This document shows positions 1-6,346 of a stretch of 9,605 nt of DNA, piece after piece. Location of the stretch: the NCBI GenBank assembly GCA_003521845.1, contig DPHB01000041.1, positions 1 to 9,605 on the forward strand. The letters run 5' to 3'. Positions within the stretch are counted from its first letter, which is position 1. Each line of letters starts with the position of its first letter. The translations under genes and the position numbers were made by a program. The notes under the pieces were generated by a model, which saw only the letters and a list, made by a program, of their open reading frames with translations, was not told the origin of the DNA and made no database searches. Source of the stretch: Oceanospirillaceae bacterium (GTDB lineage: Bacteria; Pseudomonadota; Gammaproteobacteria; Pseudomonadales; Balneatricaceae).

Positions 1-60
1 TCCTGACGCAGGTCAGGATCTCTGCAACTCCACTGGATACCGGCCTACGCCGGCATGACG
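1..60. repeat. Edge of a two-hairpin intergenic palindromic repeat (REP/MITE-like)
   Basis: Two short hairpins lie close together. The left stem pairs bases 1-7 (tcctgac) with 12-18 (gtcagga) and may extend beyond the window. The right stem pairs 40-44 (ccggc) with 49-53 (gccgg) and is followed by catgacg. The pattern, with an outer ATGACG end, a GC-rich stem and a GGAT/ATCC-containing spacer, resembles the dispersed non-coding repeats common in Proteobacteria (elements ending in GTCATNCC...GG). The left end is probably outside the window, so the element is partial here. It overlaps the 3' end of the minus-strand regulator gene. Assignment to a named family is not possible from one copy. Confidence 0.6.
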
Positions 61-1928
61 TGAAGCCGGTAACCTACACCTGTAACGGTAGCAATAGCGC
101 TGGCATGGGGGCCTAGTTTCTTACGTAGAGTACGCACCACGGCATCTACAACATTACTGCCGCCTTGGTATTGAGTGAGCCACACCTGCTGCAACAAATG
201 TGCACGGCTCACCGTGCGTCCTGGCCGAGCTAATAAACACTGGGCTACACCAAACTCTAGCGGGGTGAGGTCTAATAGTTGGTCATCAACCAGCAATTGG
301 CGACTCTCTGTTTGCAAGCTAAACCGTTGTTCAACACCTAGCTCACGCTGTGCTAAACCCGTGAGCCAACCATCAACTGAACCCGGGCCCATGTCGTTAG
401 CCATGCAGTGATAGCCAGTGCCTTCGACTTCCACGTAGGTGTTGGCGGCTGCCTTAAACCCAAGCACCTGCATGACTTCTTGGTAAGCCTGTGGCTGTTT
501 TATCACTAGGTATATTCTACGCATAGATGGCTTAAATGCCATGTACAGGCGTTTGCAATCTAACCAAAACGCGCCTTGGGCCGCAGAGGGCAACTCGCCT
601 TCTTTGCGGCTTAACCATCGCCGTGTAATCAATACAGTTTGGCCTTGAGGCACGGGGTAAGCCTTGAGGTGTGCAAGTATGGATTGAATCACTGGGTCTT
701 GAGTGTGAGCCACTTGGCTGGCCTCAAATACGCAGGCAAATCCTTGTAACTGCTTTTGATCTTGACGTACCACCCCAAAACCGCTTGGGCATAGGGCCCA
801 TAGATCTTGTATGATGGCCTTTGCTTGTGGCCCATCATGCTCATTGACCATGGCCATGATGTTGTCATAATCTTTGGGCAGGGCCGGCTCTACAGCCACA
901 ATCTGGCTGCCACACGGGAAAAAGGCTTCCCTGACGCGGGGATTTTCTACCAGATATAATAAGTCTGCAGTGTGGCGCCACAGATCATGGCTAGCGGCTT
1001 TGTCTAAATCTTTTTGCAACCACCACCAGCAGTTCTGTTGGTGCTGGCGATAGGCTTCTGGGTCACTGGCTTTGTAAGACCTAGCCACCAAACTGCGCAC
1101 TAGGTCATGAATATGCAGGCCATCACTGGTACTAGTTACAAAGTCGAGTTGCTGTAGACCTTGGTATACGGCCTCTACATCGTCTTGCTTAAGCAATGCC
1201 CGCAGCAACGGCTTGGTTAATCTACGGGTAACACTACTGGCTTCCAAGGCTTTGCGTAATGCTGGCGTACCTACCTCGGCTAAAAATGCGTCTGTTAAAT
1301 GAGCCAGTGCCCAATCCAAATTAGTATTTTGGGTTGTTGGTAACTGCAGCCGATGTTGGCTGCATGCCGCCAAATACAGCGCCAATGGATGGCCTTGTGC
1401 CATCTTTAGTAAAGGCATTAAGTTGTCTTGTTCTACCCCGTAATGTTGCAGTAATTGATGTGATTGATCAGTATCGAGTGGGCCTAACTCTAGGCTTTTA
1501 AACTGGCCGTAGCCATTGTCGTTGACGAGCCAATCGTCATGGGGCGGTTGCCGAGAGCACAGCAGTAAGGTGATCTGGCGGGGTAGTTGAGGTGTTAAAA
1601 ATTGCCTGATCCACATGTCCAACAATTTGAGCGATTCATAATTATCCAGAGCGATGAGGGTCGGGGGTATGGTCAGTTGGGCTAACGAATCTAATGCTAA
1701 TGGTTCGCCAATAGCGCGACTTAAAGCCTGTAAAAACCCCGCATCAGTCGGTTCTATATGGGCGCAGTCCAAATGTAAGATCGGCGCAGTTTGCCCCAAT
1801 TGTTGCAATAGAGTGGTTTTGCCGATGCCCGAAATGCCATGAATATAAAGCACATGTGTGTGGCCGCTGGATAACAGTGGCTCAAGTAACTTTAATTCGG
1901 CTTTACGGGTAATTTGTCTAGTAAGCAT
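45..1928 (-). CDS. STAND/AAA-type ATPase with C-terminal OmpR/PhoB-type winged-helix DNA-binding domain
   Basis: This 627-aa protein is a probable ATP-dependent transcription regulator of the cytoplasm. Visible features in order: Walker A GISGIGKTT (31-39, Lys37); Walker B-like LIALD (91-95, Asp95); a strand ending CSR (124-126), like the Arg-containing sensor of STAND NTPases; and GHPLAL (179-184), matching the GxP motif of that class. Residues 350-500 are not confidently assigned; segments around 383-402 and 471-492 (ending VLGFKA) weakly recall a GNAT acetyltransferase fold. Residues 545-623 form an OmpR-type winged helix: LTPLEFGVAQCLL (554-566), recognition helix near 592-606 (NVVDAVVRTLRKKLG), and wing TGVGYRL (616-622). 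STAND regulators such as AfsR carry this domain at the N-terminus, so C-terminal placement is notable. No phosphoacceptor receiver domain is seen. The Shine-Dalgarno is weak (AAGG about 12 nt upstream). The final residues and TAG stop lie inside the repeat at the left edge. It is divergent from the YdhR-DUF2182-GST operon and may control it. Family call is firm; target and signal are unknown. Confidence 0.88.
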   Translation of the reverse strand: MLTRQITRKAELKLLEPLLSSGHTHVLYIHGISGIGKTTLLQQLGQTAPILHLDCAHIEPTDAGFLQALSRAIGEPLALDSLAQLTIPPTLIALDNYESLKLLDMWIRQFLTPQLPRQITLLLCSRQPPHDDWLVNDNGYGQFKSLELGPLDTDQSHQLLQHYGVEQDNLMPLLKMAQGHPLALYLAACSQHRLQLPTTQNTNLDWALAHLTDAFLAEVGTPALRKALEASSVTRRLTKPLLRALLKQDDVEAVYQGLQQLDFVTSTSDGLHIHDLVRSLVARSYKASDPEAYRQHQQNCWWWLQKDLDKAASHDLWRHTADLLYLVENPRVREAFFPCGSQIVAVEPALPKDYDNIMAMVNEHDGPQAKAIIQDLWALCPSGFGVVRQDQKQLQGFACVFEASQVAHTQDPVIQSILAHLKAYPVPQGQTVLITRRWLSRKEGELPSAAQGAFWLDCKRLYMAFKPSMRRIYLVIKQPQAYQEVMQVLGFKAAANTYVEVEGTGYHCMANDMGPGSVDGWLTGLAQRELGVEQRFSLQTESRQLLVDDQLLDLTPLEFGVAQCLLARPGRTVSRAHLLQQVWLTQYQGGSNVVDAVVRTLRKKLGPHASAIATVTGVGYRLHVMPA

Positions 1929-1962
1929 AACTGAGTAACTACCTTTACTTGGTTAAATACGC

Positions 1963-1990
1963 TTGATTTATACTAACTAATTTCTATACG
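1963..1990 (+). promoter_or_regulatory. Candidate sigma70 promoter for the five-gene operon
   Basis: TTGATT (1963-1968) and TATACG (1985-1990) are separated by 16 bp in the gap between the divergent ATPase regulator and the YdhR-like gene. It would give a leader of roughly 135 nt. The match is moderate and other AT-rich boxes exist nearby, so this is a candidate only. The divergent arrangement makes the gap 1929-2132 the likely site of control by the regulator. Confidence 0.35.
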
Positions 1991-2105
1991 GTGGTGGCCA
2001 TCCATGGGCAACATTCTCATGAGATTCTCATCCGTGTGCCTAGTGTCGCTTGCCAGAAATTGCTACCTTTTAGTGAGTTTAGTTGTTTTAACTAGAGATA
2101 AACAA

Positions 2106-2126
2106 GGGCTAAGTCAGCCCAAGGAG
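2106..2126 (+). promoter_or_regulatory. Hairpin abutting a strong ribosome binding site
   Basis: gggct (2106-2110) pairs with agccc (2116-2120) around a 5-nt loop. It is followed directly by the Shine-Dalgarno AAGGAG (2121-2126), 6 nt ahead of ATG 2133. This strong site decides the start of the YdhR-like gene in favour of 2133 rather than the upstream in-frame ATG at 2004. The stem may shape leader stability or ribosome access; that role is inferred. Confidence 0.55.
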
Positions 2127-2132
2127 CTCGAT

Positions 2133-2435
2133 ATGCAGGTACTCATAATCAACTTTAACCTTGATGGTATCACCCGCAGTGACTATGAAGGAGTATGCAA
2201 CGAATTAGCGCCAGCCTTTGCTGCAGTACCCGGTTTAATCTCAAAACACTGGTTAGCCGACGAAGCGAACAACACCTATGGCGGCATTTACTTGTTTCAA
2301 GACCAAGCAGCCCTAGATGGTTTTCTGGCGTCCGAGCTATTTGCTGGTGTGGGTGCCAACCCGGCTTTAATAAATGCCACGGCCAAACCCTTTAGCATTC
2401 TAGAAGGTCCCACTCGGGTTACCCGAGGAATTTAG
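2133..2435 (+). CDS. YdhR-family putative monooxygenase
   Basis: This 100-aa protein matches E. coli YdhR in length (about 101 aa) and in the hallmark segment YGGIYLFQDQAAL (49-61), equivalent to the GGIYLF-D-AL core of that family. YdhR proteins adopt a dimeric alpha/beta-barrel (ABM/Dabb) fold and are annotated as putative monooxygenases, though substrates are not established. ATG 2133 is chosen because AAGGAG lies 6 nt upstream; the in-frame extension to 2004 would add 43 residues with no family resemblance. It is the first gene of a five-gene plus-strand set, 33 nt ahead of a second small barrel protein. A cofactor-free oxygenase acting on an aromatic or quinone-like compound is possible but unproven. 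Confidence 0.85.
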   Translation: MQVLIINFNLDGITRSDYEGVCNELAPAFAAVPGLISKHWLADEANNTYGGIYLFQDQAALDGFLASELFAGVGANPALINATAKPFSILEGPTRVTRGI

Positions 2436-2468
2436 TCACCCAAAATAAATAAGTTATAGGAGAGTAAT

Positions 2469-2747
2469 ATGTCAATTGTACGCATAACCACAGTCACTAT
2501 GTGTTCTGCAGAAGCAGCGGATGCTTCAGTGGCGGGCTACGCCGCCAAAGCAGCCAATGAATTCCCTTCCGCAGAACAGCTAATAGGTGTTCGAGCAGAC
2601 GGCAACAAAGCCATAGCGGTCTCCATTTATGAGAGCCAAGAGGCCATGGACAAAGCCGATGCAGCACGGGATAAACGCATGGCCAACCCCGATATTGTCT
2701 CAATGGAGTCGATCATCGGCAGGGTGACGCTTAATCATACTAATTAA
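2469..2747 (+). CDS. Small ABM-like dimeric alpha/beta-barrel protein
   Basis: This 92-aa soluble protein has the alternating strand/helix pattern of antibiotic-biosynthesis-monooxygenase-like (ABM/Dabb) proteins: an opening strand MSIVRITTVT (1-10), a helix rich in Ala (13-31), a central strand KAIAVSIYES (47-56), a charged helix with QEAMDKADAARDKR (57-70) and a final strand near 76-88. Its length fits the 90-105 aa of the fold. The start has a good Shine-Dalgarno (AGGAG, starting 11 nt before ATG). No catalytic residue set can be named; it may be an enzyme, a heterodimer partner of the preceding YdhR-like protein, or a ligand-binding protein. The fold call is moderately sure; the function is not known. 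Confidence 0.68.
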   Translation: MSIVRITTVTMCSAEAADASVAGYAAKAANEFPSAEQLIGVRADGNKAIAVSIYESQEAMDKADAARDKRMANPDIVSMESIIGRVTLNHTN

Positions 2748-2905
2748 TACGCCACTCTTGATTGCTGGTGTAGTACAGAAACTGGACTAGATATTAATTG
2801 AGGGGGGGGTATTGTTAATAAAGGCCTGAGGAGCATACGGCTAGTTGGGCTTATATGTTGGTGGTCGAAAGGCTGAGCCAACGGTTTAACGAGGAGTGGA
2901 ATCTC

Positions 2906-3535
2906 ATGATTGATTGGAATATTAACGGCCAAGAAATGGCCAACTGTAATTGTAATTTTGGCTGCCCTTGCCAATTTGGCGTATTGCCAACAGGCGGAAG
3001 CTGTCAAGCGGTAGCCGTGTTTAACATCACCAAAGGTCACTACGGTGATGTATCATTAGATGGCCTGCAAGCGGCCGCGGTGTATTACTGGCCTAGCGCC
3101 ATCCATGAAGGCGATGGACAATTTCAGTTGATTATTGGTGACACTGCAAGTGCCGAACAAAAGGCCGCGTTAGAAGCCATTATGACTGGTAAGGATACTG
3201 AAGAAATGGCCACCATGTGGTACGTATTTAATGCTACCAGTTCAACCCAACACCCTACGCTGAGTGCACCAATAGAACTAGATTGGGACATTGATAGCCG
3301 CGTAGGGCAAGCCAAAGTTGGGGAAATCTTCGATATTGCTGTAGCGCCTATTCCCAACATTGTGAGCGGCGAACCCCATCGAATATCCATTAAACTCACT
3401 GATAGCTTTGAATTTAGGCAGGCCGAGATGGCGTCTGGTACCTCCAATACTCACGGTGGTGTTATCGATCTATCGTTTGAGGCTACCCATGCCCACATTG
3501 CCAAGCTCAATTTAACGGGTCAAGGCGTAGTGTAG
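2906..3535 (+). CDS. DUF1326 family protein with N-terminal Cys cluster
   Basis: This 209-aa protein begins with the DUF1326 signature: after a short strand comes NCNCNFGCPCQFG (13-25), giving Cys14, Cys16, Cys20 and Cys22, with Cys33 shortly after. The middle holds GDVSLDGLQAAAVYYWP (47-63) and the end carries THAH (194-197), all as expected for this family of unknown function. The clustered Cys and late His residues suggest metal or thiol chemistry (inference). No signal peptide is visible, so it is probably cytoplasmic. ATG 2906 is chosen because GAGGAG (2891-2896) lies just upstream and family similarity starts here; the in-frame ATG at 2855 adds 17 unlike residues. Its stop abuts the DUF2182 start with no gap, consistent with translational coupling. 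DUF1326 and DUF2182 genes are a known recurring neighbour pair. A 158-nt gap precedes this gene. Confidence 0.9.
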   Translation: MIDWNINGQEMANCNCNFGCPCQFGVLPTGGSCQAVAVFNITKGHYGDVSLDGLQAAAVYYWPSAIHEGDGQFQLIIGDTASAEQKAALEAIMTGKDTEEMATMWYVFNATSSTQHPTLSAPIELDWDIDSRVGQAKVGEIFDIAVAPIPNIVSGEPHRISIKLTDSFEFRQAEMASGTSNTHGGVIDLSFEATHAHIAKLNLTGQGVV

Positions 3536-4375
3536 ATGGCTAATGACCCACGCATGCAGGGCAAGCAATCAGCACTCAGTGTTATAGAGCGGCTATTGCG
3601 CCACGACCGAGTGATTGTGGCCGTAGCCGTTATGTCATTGGTTGCTGTTGCGGGCGCCTACACGGTGCTGGGCGTCGGTATGAACATGAGCGCCATAGAC
3701 ATGACGGCCATGGCCAATTCTATGGCTAAACCTATGGTGATGACCGCTCAGTGGCAACCCGTTAATTGGGTACTGCTGTTCTTGATGTGGTGGATTATGA
3801 TGGTGGCGATGATGACCCCTAGCGCCGTGCCGTTACTCATGCTGTTTACGGCCGTTAAGCGCCAAGGGCAGGACGGCCACCGCGCCGTAGGCTACACGGG
3901 GTTTCTGCTGTTTGGGTACCTGTTGACGTGGGCCTTGTTTAGCGCTGTTGCAACCGTGTTGCAGTGGGGGCTACAAGAAGTGGGGGTGTTGAGCGGGCCC
4001 ATGATGGTTATCAAGTCTCAAATTGTGGCTGGCGGTTTAATGGTGTTGGTAGGTATCTATCAATTCACTGCTATTAAAAACGCCTGCTTAACACGCTGCC
4101 GTGCTCCCGCGCAGTTCATCGCTCAACACCATAGCCCTGGCAGTACAGGCGCCCTCAAGCTGGGCATGCATCATGGTGTTTATTGCCTCGGTTGTTGTTG
4201 GGCGTTAATGGCGCTATTGTTTGTGGGTGGCGTGATGAACCTGTATTGGATTGCCGGTCTAACCCTATACGTATTGTTAGAAAAAGGTTTGCCCCAAGGC
4301 AAATATATTTCACGATTGGCCGGTGGCGGGCTTATTGTTGCGGGCGTATATTTGGTGGTTTTGGGTACCGCCTAA
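3536..4375 (+). CDS. DUF2182 family predicted metal-binding integral membrane protein
   Basis: This 279-aa protein matches DUF2182 (COG5486, predicted metal-binding integral membrane protein). About six membrane segments are visible near 26-47, 76-105, 118-144, 160-180, 214-247 and 262-277. Between the first two is a Met-rich stretch (49-72, seven Met, including MNMSAIDM). The second segment carries the family motif MWWIMMVAMMTPSAVPLLML (84-103). Later come the Cys pair in KNACLTRCRAPAQF (181-194) and MHHGVYCLGCCWALM (211-225), with the conserved His-Cys-Gly-Cys-Cys-Trp arrangement. Met, Cys and His clusters of this kind suggest soft-metal (copper-like) binding or transport, which is inference. 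The gene starts on the base after the DUF1326 stop, so the two are very likely co-translated partners. No experimentally defined function is known to me for the family. Confidence 0.9.
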   Translation: MANDPRMQGKQSALSVIERLLRHDRVIVAVAVMSLVAVAGAYTVLGVGMNMSAIDMTAMANSMAKPMVMTAQWQPVNWVLLFLMWWIMMVAMMTPSAVPLLMLFTAVKRQGQDGHRAVGYTGFLLFGYLLTWALFSAVATVLQWGLQEVGVLSGPMMVIKSQIVAGGLMVLVGIYQFTAIKNACLTRCRAPAQFIAQHHSPGSTGALKLGMHHGVYCLGCCWALMALLFVGGVMNLYWIAGLTLYVLLEKGLPQGKYISRLAGGGLIVAGVYLVVLGTA

Positions 4376-4406
4376 GCGCTCGGAATGGTTAGGTTAACAA
4401 CATAAA

Positions 4407-4422
4407 CGATAAGGGTTTATCG
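4407..4422 (+). promoter_or_regulatory. Hairpin enclosing the GST ribosome binding site
   Basis: CGATAA (4407-4412) is a perfect complement of TTATCG (4417-4422) around the loop GGGT, and the stem ends on the base before ATG 4423. The Shine-Dalgarno AAGGG (4411-4415) is therefore partly in the stem and partly in the loop. This could lower initiation unless ribosomes arriving from the upstream gene melt it. The six-pair stem is AT-rich, so its strength is modest. Confidence 0.45.
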
Positions 4423-5097
4423 ATGTCTTTGAAGCTTGTTTACTTTAACGTGCGCGCTTTGGCCGAAGCGCCTCAAATGCTCATGATGTGCAATGGTATT
4501 GACTATCAGTATGAAATGTCTTGGGATTACTTTGGGGACATCTGGGCGAACGCTAAACCCAAACTGGCGTTTAAACAGTTGCCTATGTTGGATGTGGATG
4601 GCCAGCACCAAATTTGCCAAAGTATTGCGATATTAAAGTTGCTTGAAAACATAGCAGGCATAAATATCAAAGACCCAATAGCCGCTGCCAAAGCGGATGC
4701 CATTTTACAAAGCGTCCAAGAACGACTTGCGCCAATCAACCCTACGGTAAACTTGGCGGTAGGCGATGACTTTGTTGCCAAAAAAGAAGCCATGCGCCCA
4801 TCCCTATTGATTCGTTTTGAAGAACTACAAAACTGCCTGTTGGAAAATAGCTCAAAGTTCTACACGGATAATACGCCCAGAGCCGCGGAATTTGCTAGCT
4901 TTCACTATTTAGACTTGTCAAAGCTTCTGGACCCAACGCTAATTAAAGAGTTTCCACGCTTGGAAAAATTTGTCTCAGACATGACACATTTACCAAAAAT
5001 GGCAGAATATTTGGAGAGTCGGCCGGAATTAATTGGTGTTGGCGAGGTACCTCAGATGGTGATAGATGGTATAGCCCGCCCCACTGGATCCCAGTAA
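4423..5097 (+). CDS. Glutathione S-transferase, sigma-like
   Basis: This 224-aa cytosolic enzyme would conjugate glutathione to electrophiles or act as a glutathione-dependent isomerase or peroxidase. The N-terminal thioredoxin-like domain (1-80) shows LVYFNVRALAE (5-15), with Tyr7 in the position of the sigma/alpha-class catalytic tyrosine. It also has KQLPMLDVDG (51-60) with the cis-proline, and CQSIAIL (65-71) with the Gln-Ser glutathione-binding pair. The all-helical C-terminal domain (85-210) follows; length is normal for the family. It lies 47 nt after the DUF2182 gene on the same strand and is the last gene of the set, with AAGGG as ribosome binding site inside a small hairpin. Its context with oxygenase-like and metal-type proteins suggests detoxification of reactive products, which is inference. 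Confidence 0.88.
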   Translation: MSLKLVYFNVRALAEAPQMLMMCNGIDYQYEMSWDYFGDIWANAKPKLAFKQLPMLDVDGQHQICQSIAILKLLENIAGINIKDPIAAAKADAILQSVQERLAPINPTVNLAVGDDFVAKKEAMRPSLLIRFEELQNCLLENSSKFYTDNTPRAAEFASFHYLDLSKLLDPTLIKEFPRLEKFVSDMTHLPKMAEYLESRPELIGVGEVPQMVIDGIARPTGSQ

Positions 5098-5187
5098 ACG
5101 TAACAATAATAGGCCCTATACCTTCGGCTGCGAAACCCATCTATCGGCTTGGCGAACCGAATAGACCCTGCTAAAGTGGAAGCATCT

Positions 5188-5442
5188 ATGCATGATGACC
5201 TACTCATAAATAAAGCCGCTACTATAGAAAAATGTGTGGCTCGGGCACTAGAAGAATACAACTTCGAACCAAGCACCTTTGCCACTAATTTCACCCGCCA
5301 AGATGCCGCTATACTTAATATACTAAGGGCATGTGAAGCCGCATTAGATATGGGCCACCGCCTAATACGCCGCGAAAAATTAGGCGTGCCGCAAAGCGCC
5401 TGTTTCCAAACGAATAATCATCAAACTAGAATGTTTGTTTGA
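5188..5442 (+). pseudogene. Truncated HepT (HEPN) toxin remnant, lacking the catalytic C-terminus
   Basis: Residues 1-70 counted from ATG 5188 match the N-terminal half of HepT/DUF86 RNase toxins: INKAATIEKCVARALEEY (7-24), FTRQDAAILNILRACEAALD (35-54) and RREKLGVPQS (61-70). In complete HepT proteins (about 130-140 aa) this is followed by the Arg-X4-6-His catalytic motif ending in a tyrosine (RNxxVHxY). Here similarity stops near base 5397 and 14 unrelated codons lead to a TGA at 5440-5442, overlapping the end of the convergent LysR gene. The active site is thus missing and the gene should be inactive as an RNase. The usual MntA nucleotidyltransferase antitoxin gene, normally adjacent, is absent; 5098-5187 holds no recognisable part of it. 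An upstream in-frame TTG at 5149 would add 13 residues. The remnant points to recombination or deletion that replaced the 3' half. Confidence 0.75.
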
Positions 5443-6247
5443 GCCAAACAAACTGTTCATCGCAACTGGTTCTCCAATTGAGGTAAATTGTTCGTTCAAA
5501 TATTGGCGAACCAGCTACATTATGCAGTTTGCCGCTCTCAAGGTAGGGCGCCGCCATTGAAACTGGCAAATAGGCCGAGCCGCCATGATTGAGTATGTGA
5601 TTCATGGCCCATTCTGGGTTGGAAAAGGTCATGCTTGCGCTGTCTTCGCCAGGCCAGGCTTGAGCATGATCTGCGCGAAACTTGGTCCCATAGTCAACCA
5701 GCACATAATGTGGATCCCATGTCACACGGTTGCGTGCTTGTGTGCTGACTTGAACAAGGCGCTGCCGGTGGAAAATGCGGCTCGCGATGCCCGCCCCTGA
5801 AAGGGGCTCAGGTAGCAGGGCTGCGTCACTAACACCGCTTAACAGCCAACCCTGCGCCTCATGTGCCCGTGCGGTCCAGACCTCAAAAGCAATGTCAGCG
5901 TAAGTTGAGCGTAATTCATCCAGCCATAGGTTGCCTAAGCCCTGCCAAAGGGATGGGTCAGCCACCATGCTGAATAGAGATTTTATGCCATGGGGCAAAG
6001 AAATCCGGGCCTTGGCGGTATCCCACATGTGTACCATCACCTCGGCTTGCTCCAGAAAAGCATAGCCTGCTTTGGTCATGGTTGCGCCCTTGCGAGATCG
6101 ATTTAACAAGCGCGAACCCAAGGCGTCATCCAAGGCATCTAATCGCGCCGTAACCGCCGATTGGGTTATGTTTAACTCTATTGCCGCGCGGTTTAAGTGA
6201 CCAATGCGTACCACCGTAAGAAAGGTTTTTATGGAGATAATATTCAT
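5426..6247 (-). CDS. LysR-family transcription regulator
   Basis: This 273-aa protein has the standard N-terminal LysR winged helix-turn-helix (about 1-60): FLTVVRIGHLNRAAIELNIT (9-28), then QSAVTARLDALDDALGSRLL (29-48) and the wing with RKGATMTKAG (52-61). The rest is a substrate-binding-like effector domain, slightly shorter than the usual 295-310 aa family length but reaching the expected C-terminal helix (QFVWLKQTF). It is divergent from the flavin monooxygenase/hydrolase pair, across a 99-bp AT-rich gap carrying dyads with LysR-type T-N11-A character, so it is the likely regulator of that pair and of itself. The inducer is unknown. Its 3' end overlaps the HepT remnant by 17 bases on the opposite strand. 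Confidence 0.9.
   Translation of the reverse strand: MNIISIKTFLTVVRIGHLNRAAIELNITQSAVTARLDALDDALGSRLLNRSRKGATMTKAGYAFLEQAEVMVHMWDTAKARISLPHGIKSLFSMVADPSLWQGLGNLWLDELRSTYADIAFEVWTARAHEAQGWLLSGVSDAALLPEPLSGAGIASRIFHRQRLVQVSTQARNRVTWDPHYVLVDYGTKFRADHAQAWPGEDSASMTFSNPEWAMNHILNHGGSAYLPVSMAAPYLESGKLHNVAGSPIFERTIYLNWRTSCDEQFVWLKQTF
5433..5453. repeat. Perfect inverted repeat inside the LysR 3' end
   Basis: gtttgtttg (5433-5441) is fully complementary to caaacaaac (5445-5453) with a 3-base loop. It forms a tight 9-bp hairpin spanning the last LysR codons and the end of the HepT remnant frame. No T-run follows on either strand, so it is not a standard intrinsic terminator, although it sits between convergent genes. 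Confidence 0.5.
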
Positions 6248-6346
6248 CGCCCATTAATACAATATTTTTGATTTATAGTATAGATAAAATTCGCTTTATT
6301 AAATCAATATGGGCCATTAGTATCGACTGAAAATAATGAGGTGACT
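6248..6346. promoter_or_regulatory. LysR/monooxygenase divergent control region
   Basis: The 99-bp gap is AT-rich and holds nested dyads. TTTAT-N7-ATAAA (6272-6288) fits the T-N11-A form of LysR binding boxes. ttgattta (6268-6275) is complementary to taaatcaa (6300-6307), and gcccat (6249-6254) to atgggc (6309-6314). Candidate -10 boxes (TATAGT/TATACT) lie inside the central dyad in both orientations. This fits LysR autoregulation plus activation of the flavin monooxygenase operon. Binding is inferred, not demonstrated. Confidence 0.5.

Noticed and set aside
175..1842. Plus-strand open frames within the ATPase gene (175-411 and 1654-1842)
   Set aside because: They lie antisense to a well-supported gene with clear domains and show no family resemblance of their own.
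2004..2132. N-terminal extension of the YdhR-like gene from ATG 2004
   Set aside because: It adds 43 residues without family resemblance, while ATG 2133 has a strong AAGGAG 6 nt upstream.
2855..2905. Longer DUF1326 start at 2855
   Set aside because: The family similarity and the GAGGAG site support ATG 2906.
5081..5097. Second copy of the left-edge repeat at the GST stop (ccactggatccc against ccactggatacc)
   Set aside because: Only about 11 of 12 bases match and there is no GC-rich hairpin or ATGACG end, so chance is likely.
5098..5187. MntA antitoxin remnant before the HepT fragment
   Set aside because: None of the three frames in this short stretch shows the nucleotidyltransferase motif or a recognisable C-terminus.
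6341..6346. GTG start for the flavin monooxygenase
   Set aside because: It has no ribosome binding site; GAGG is correctly spaced for ATG 6347, which overlaps that GTG.
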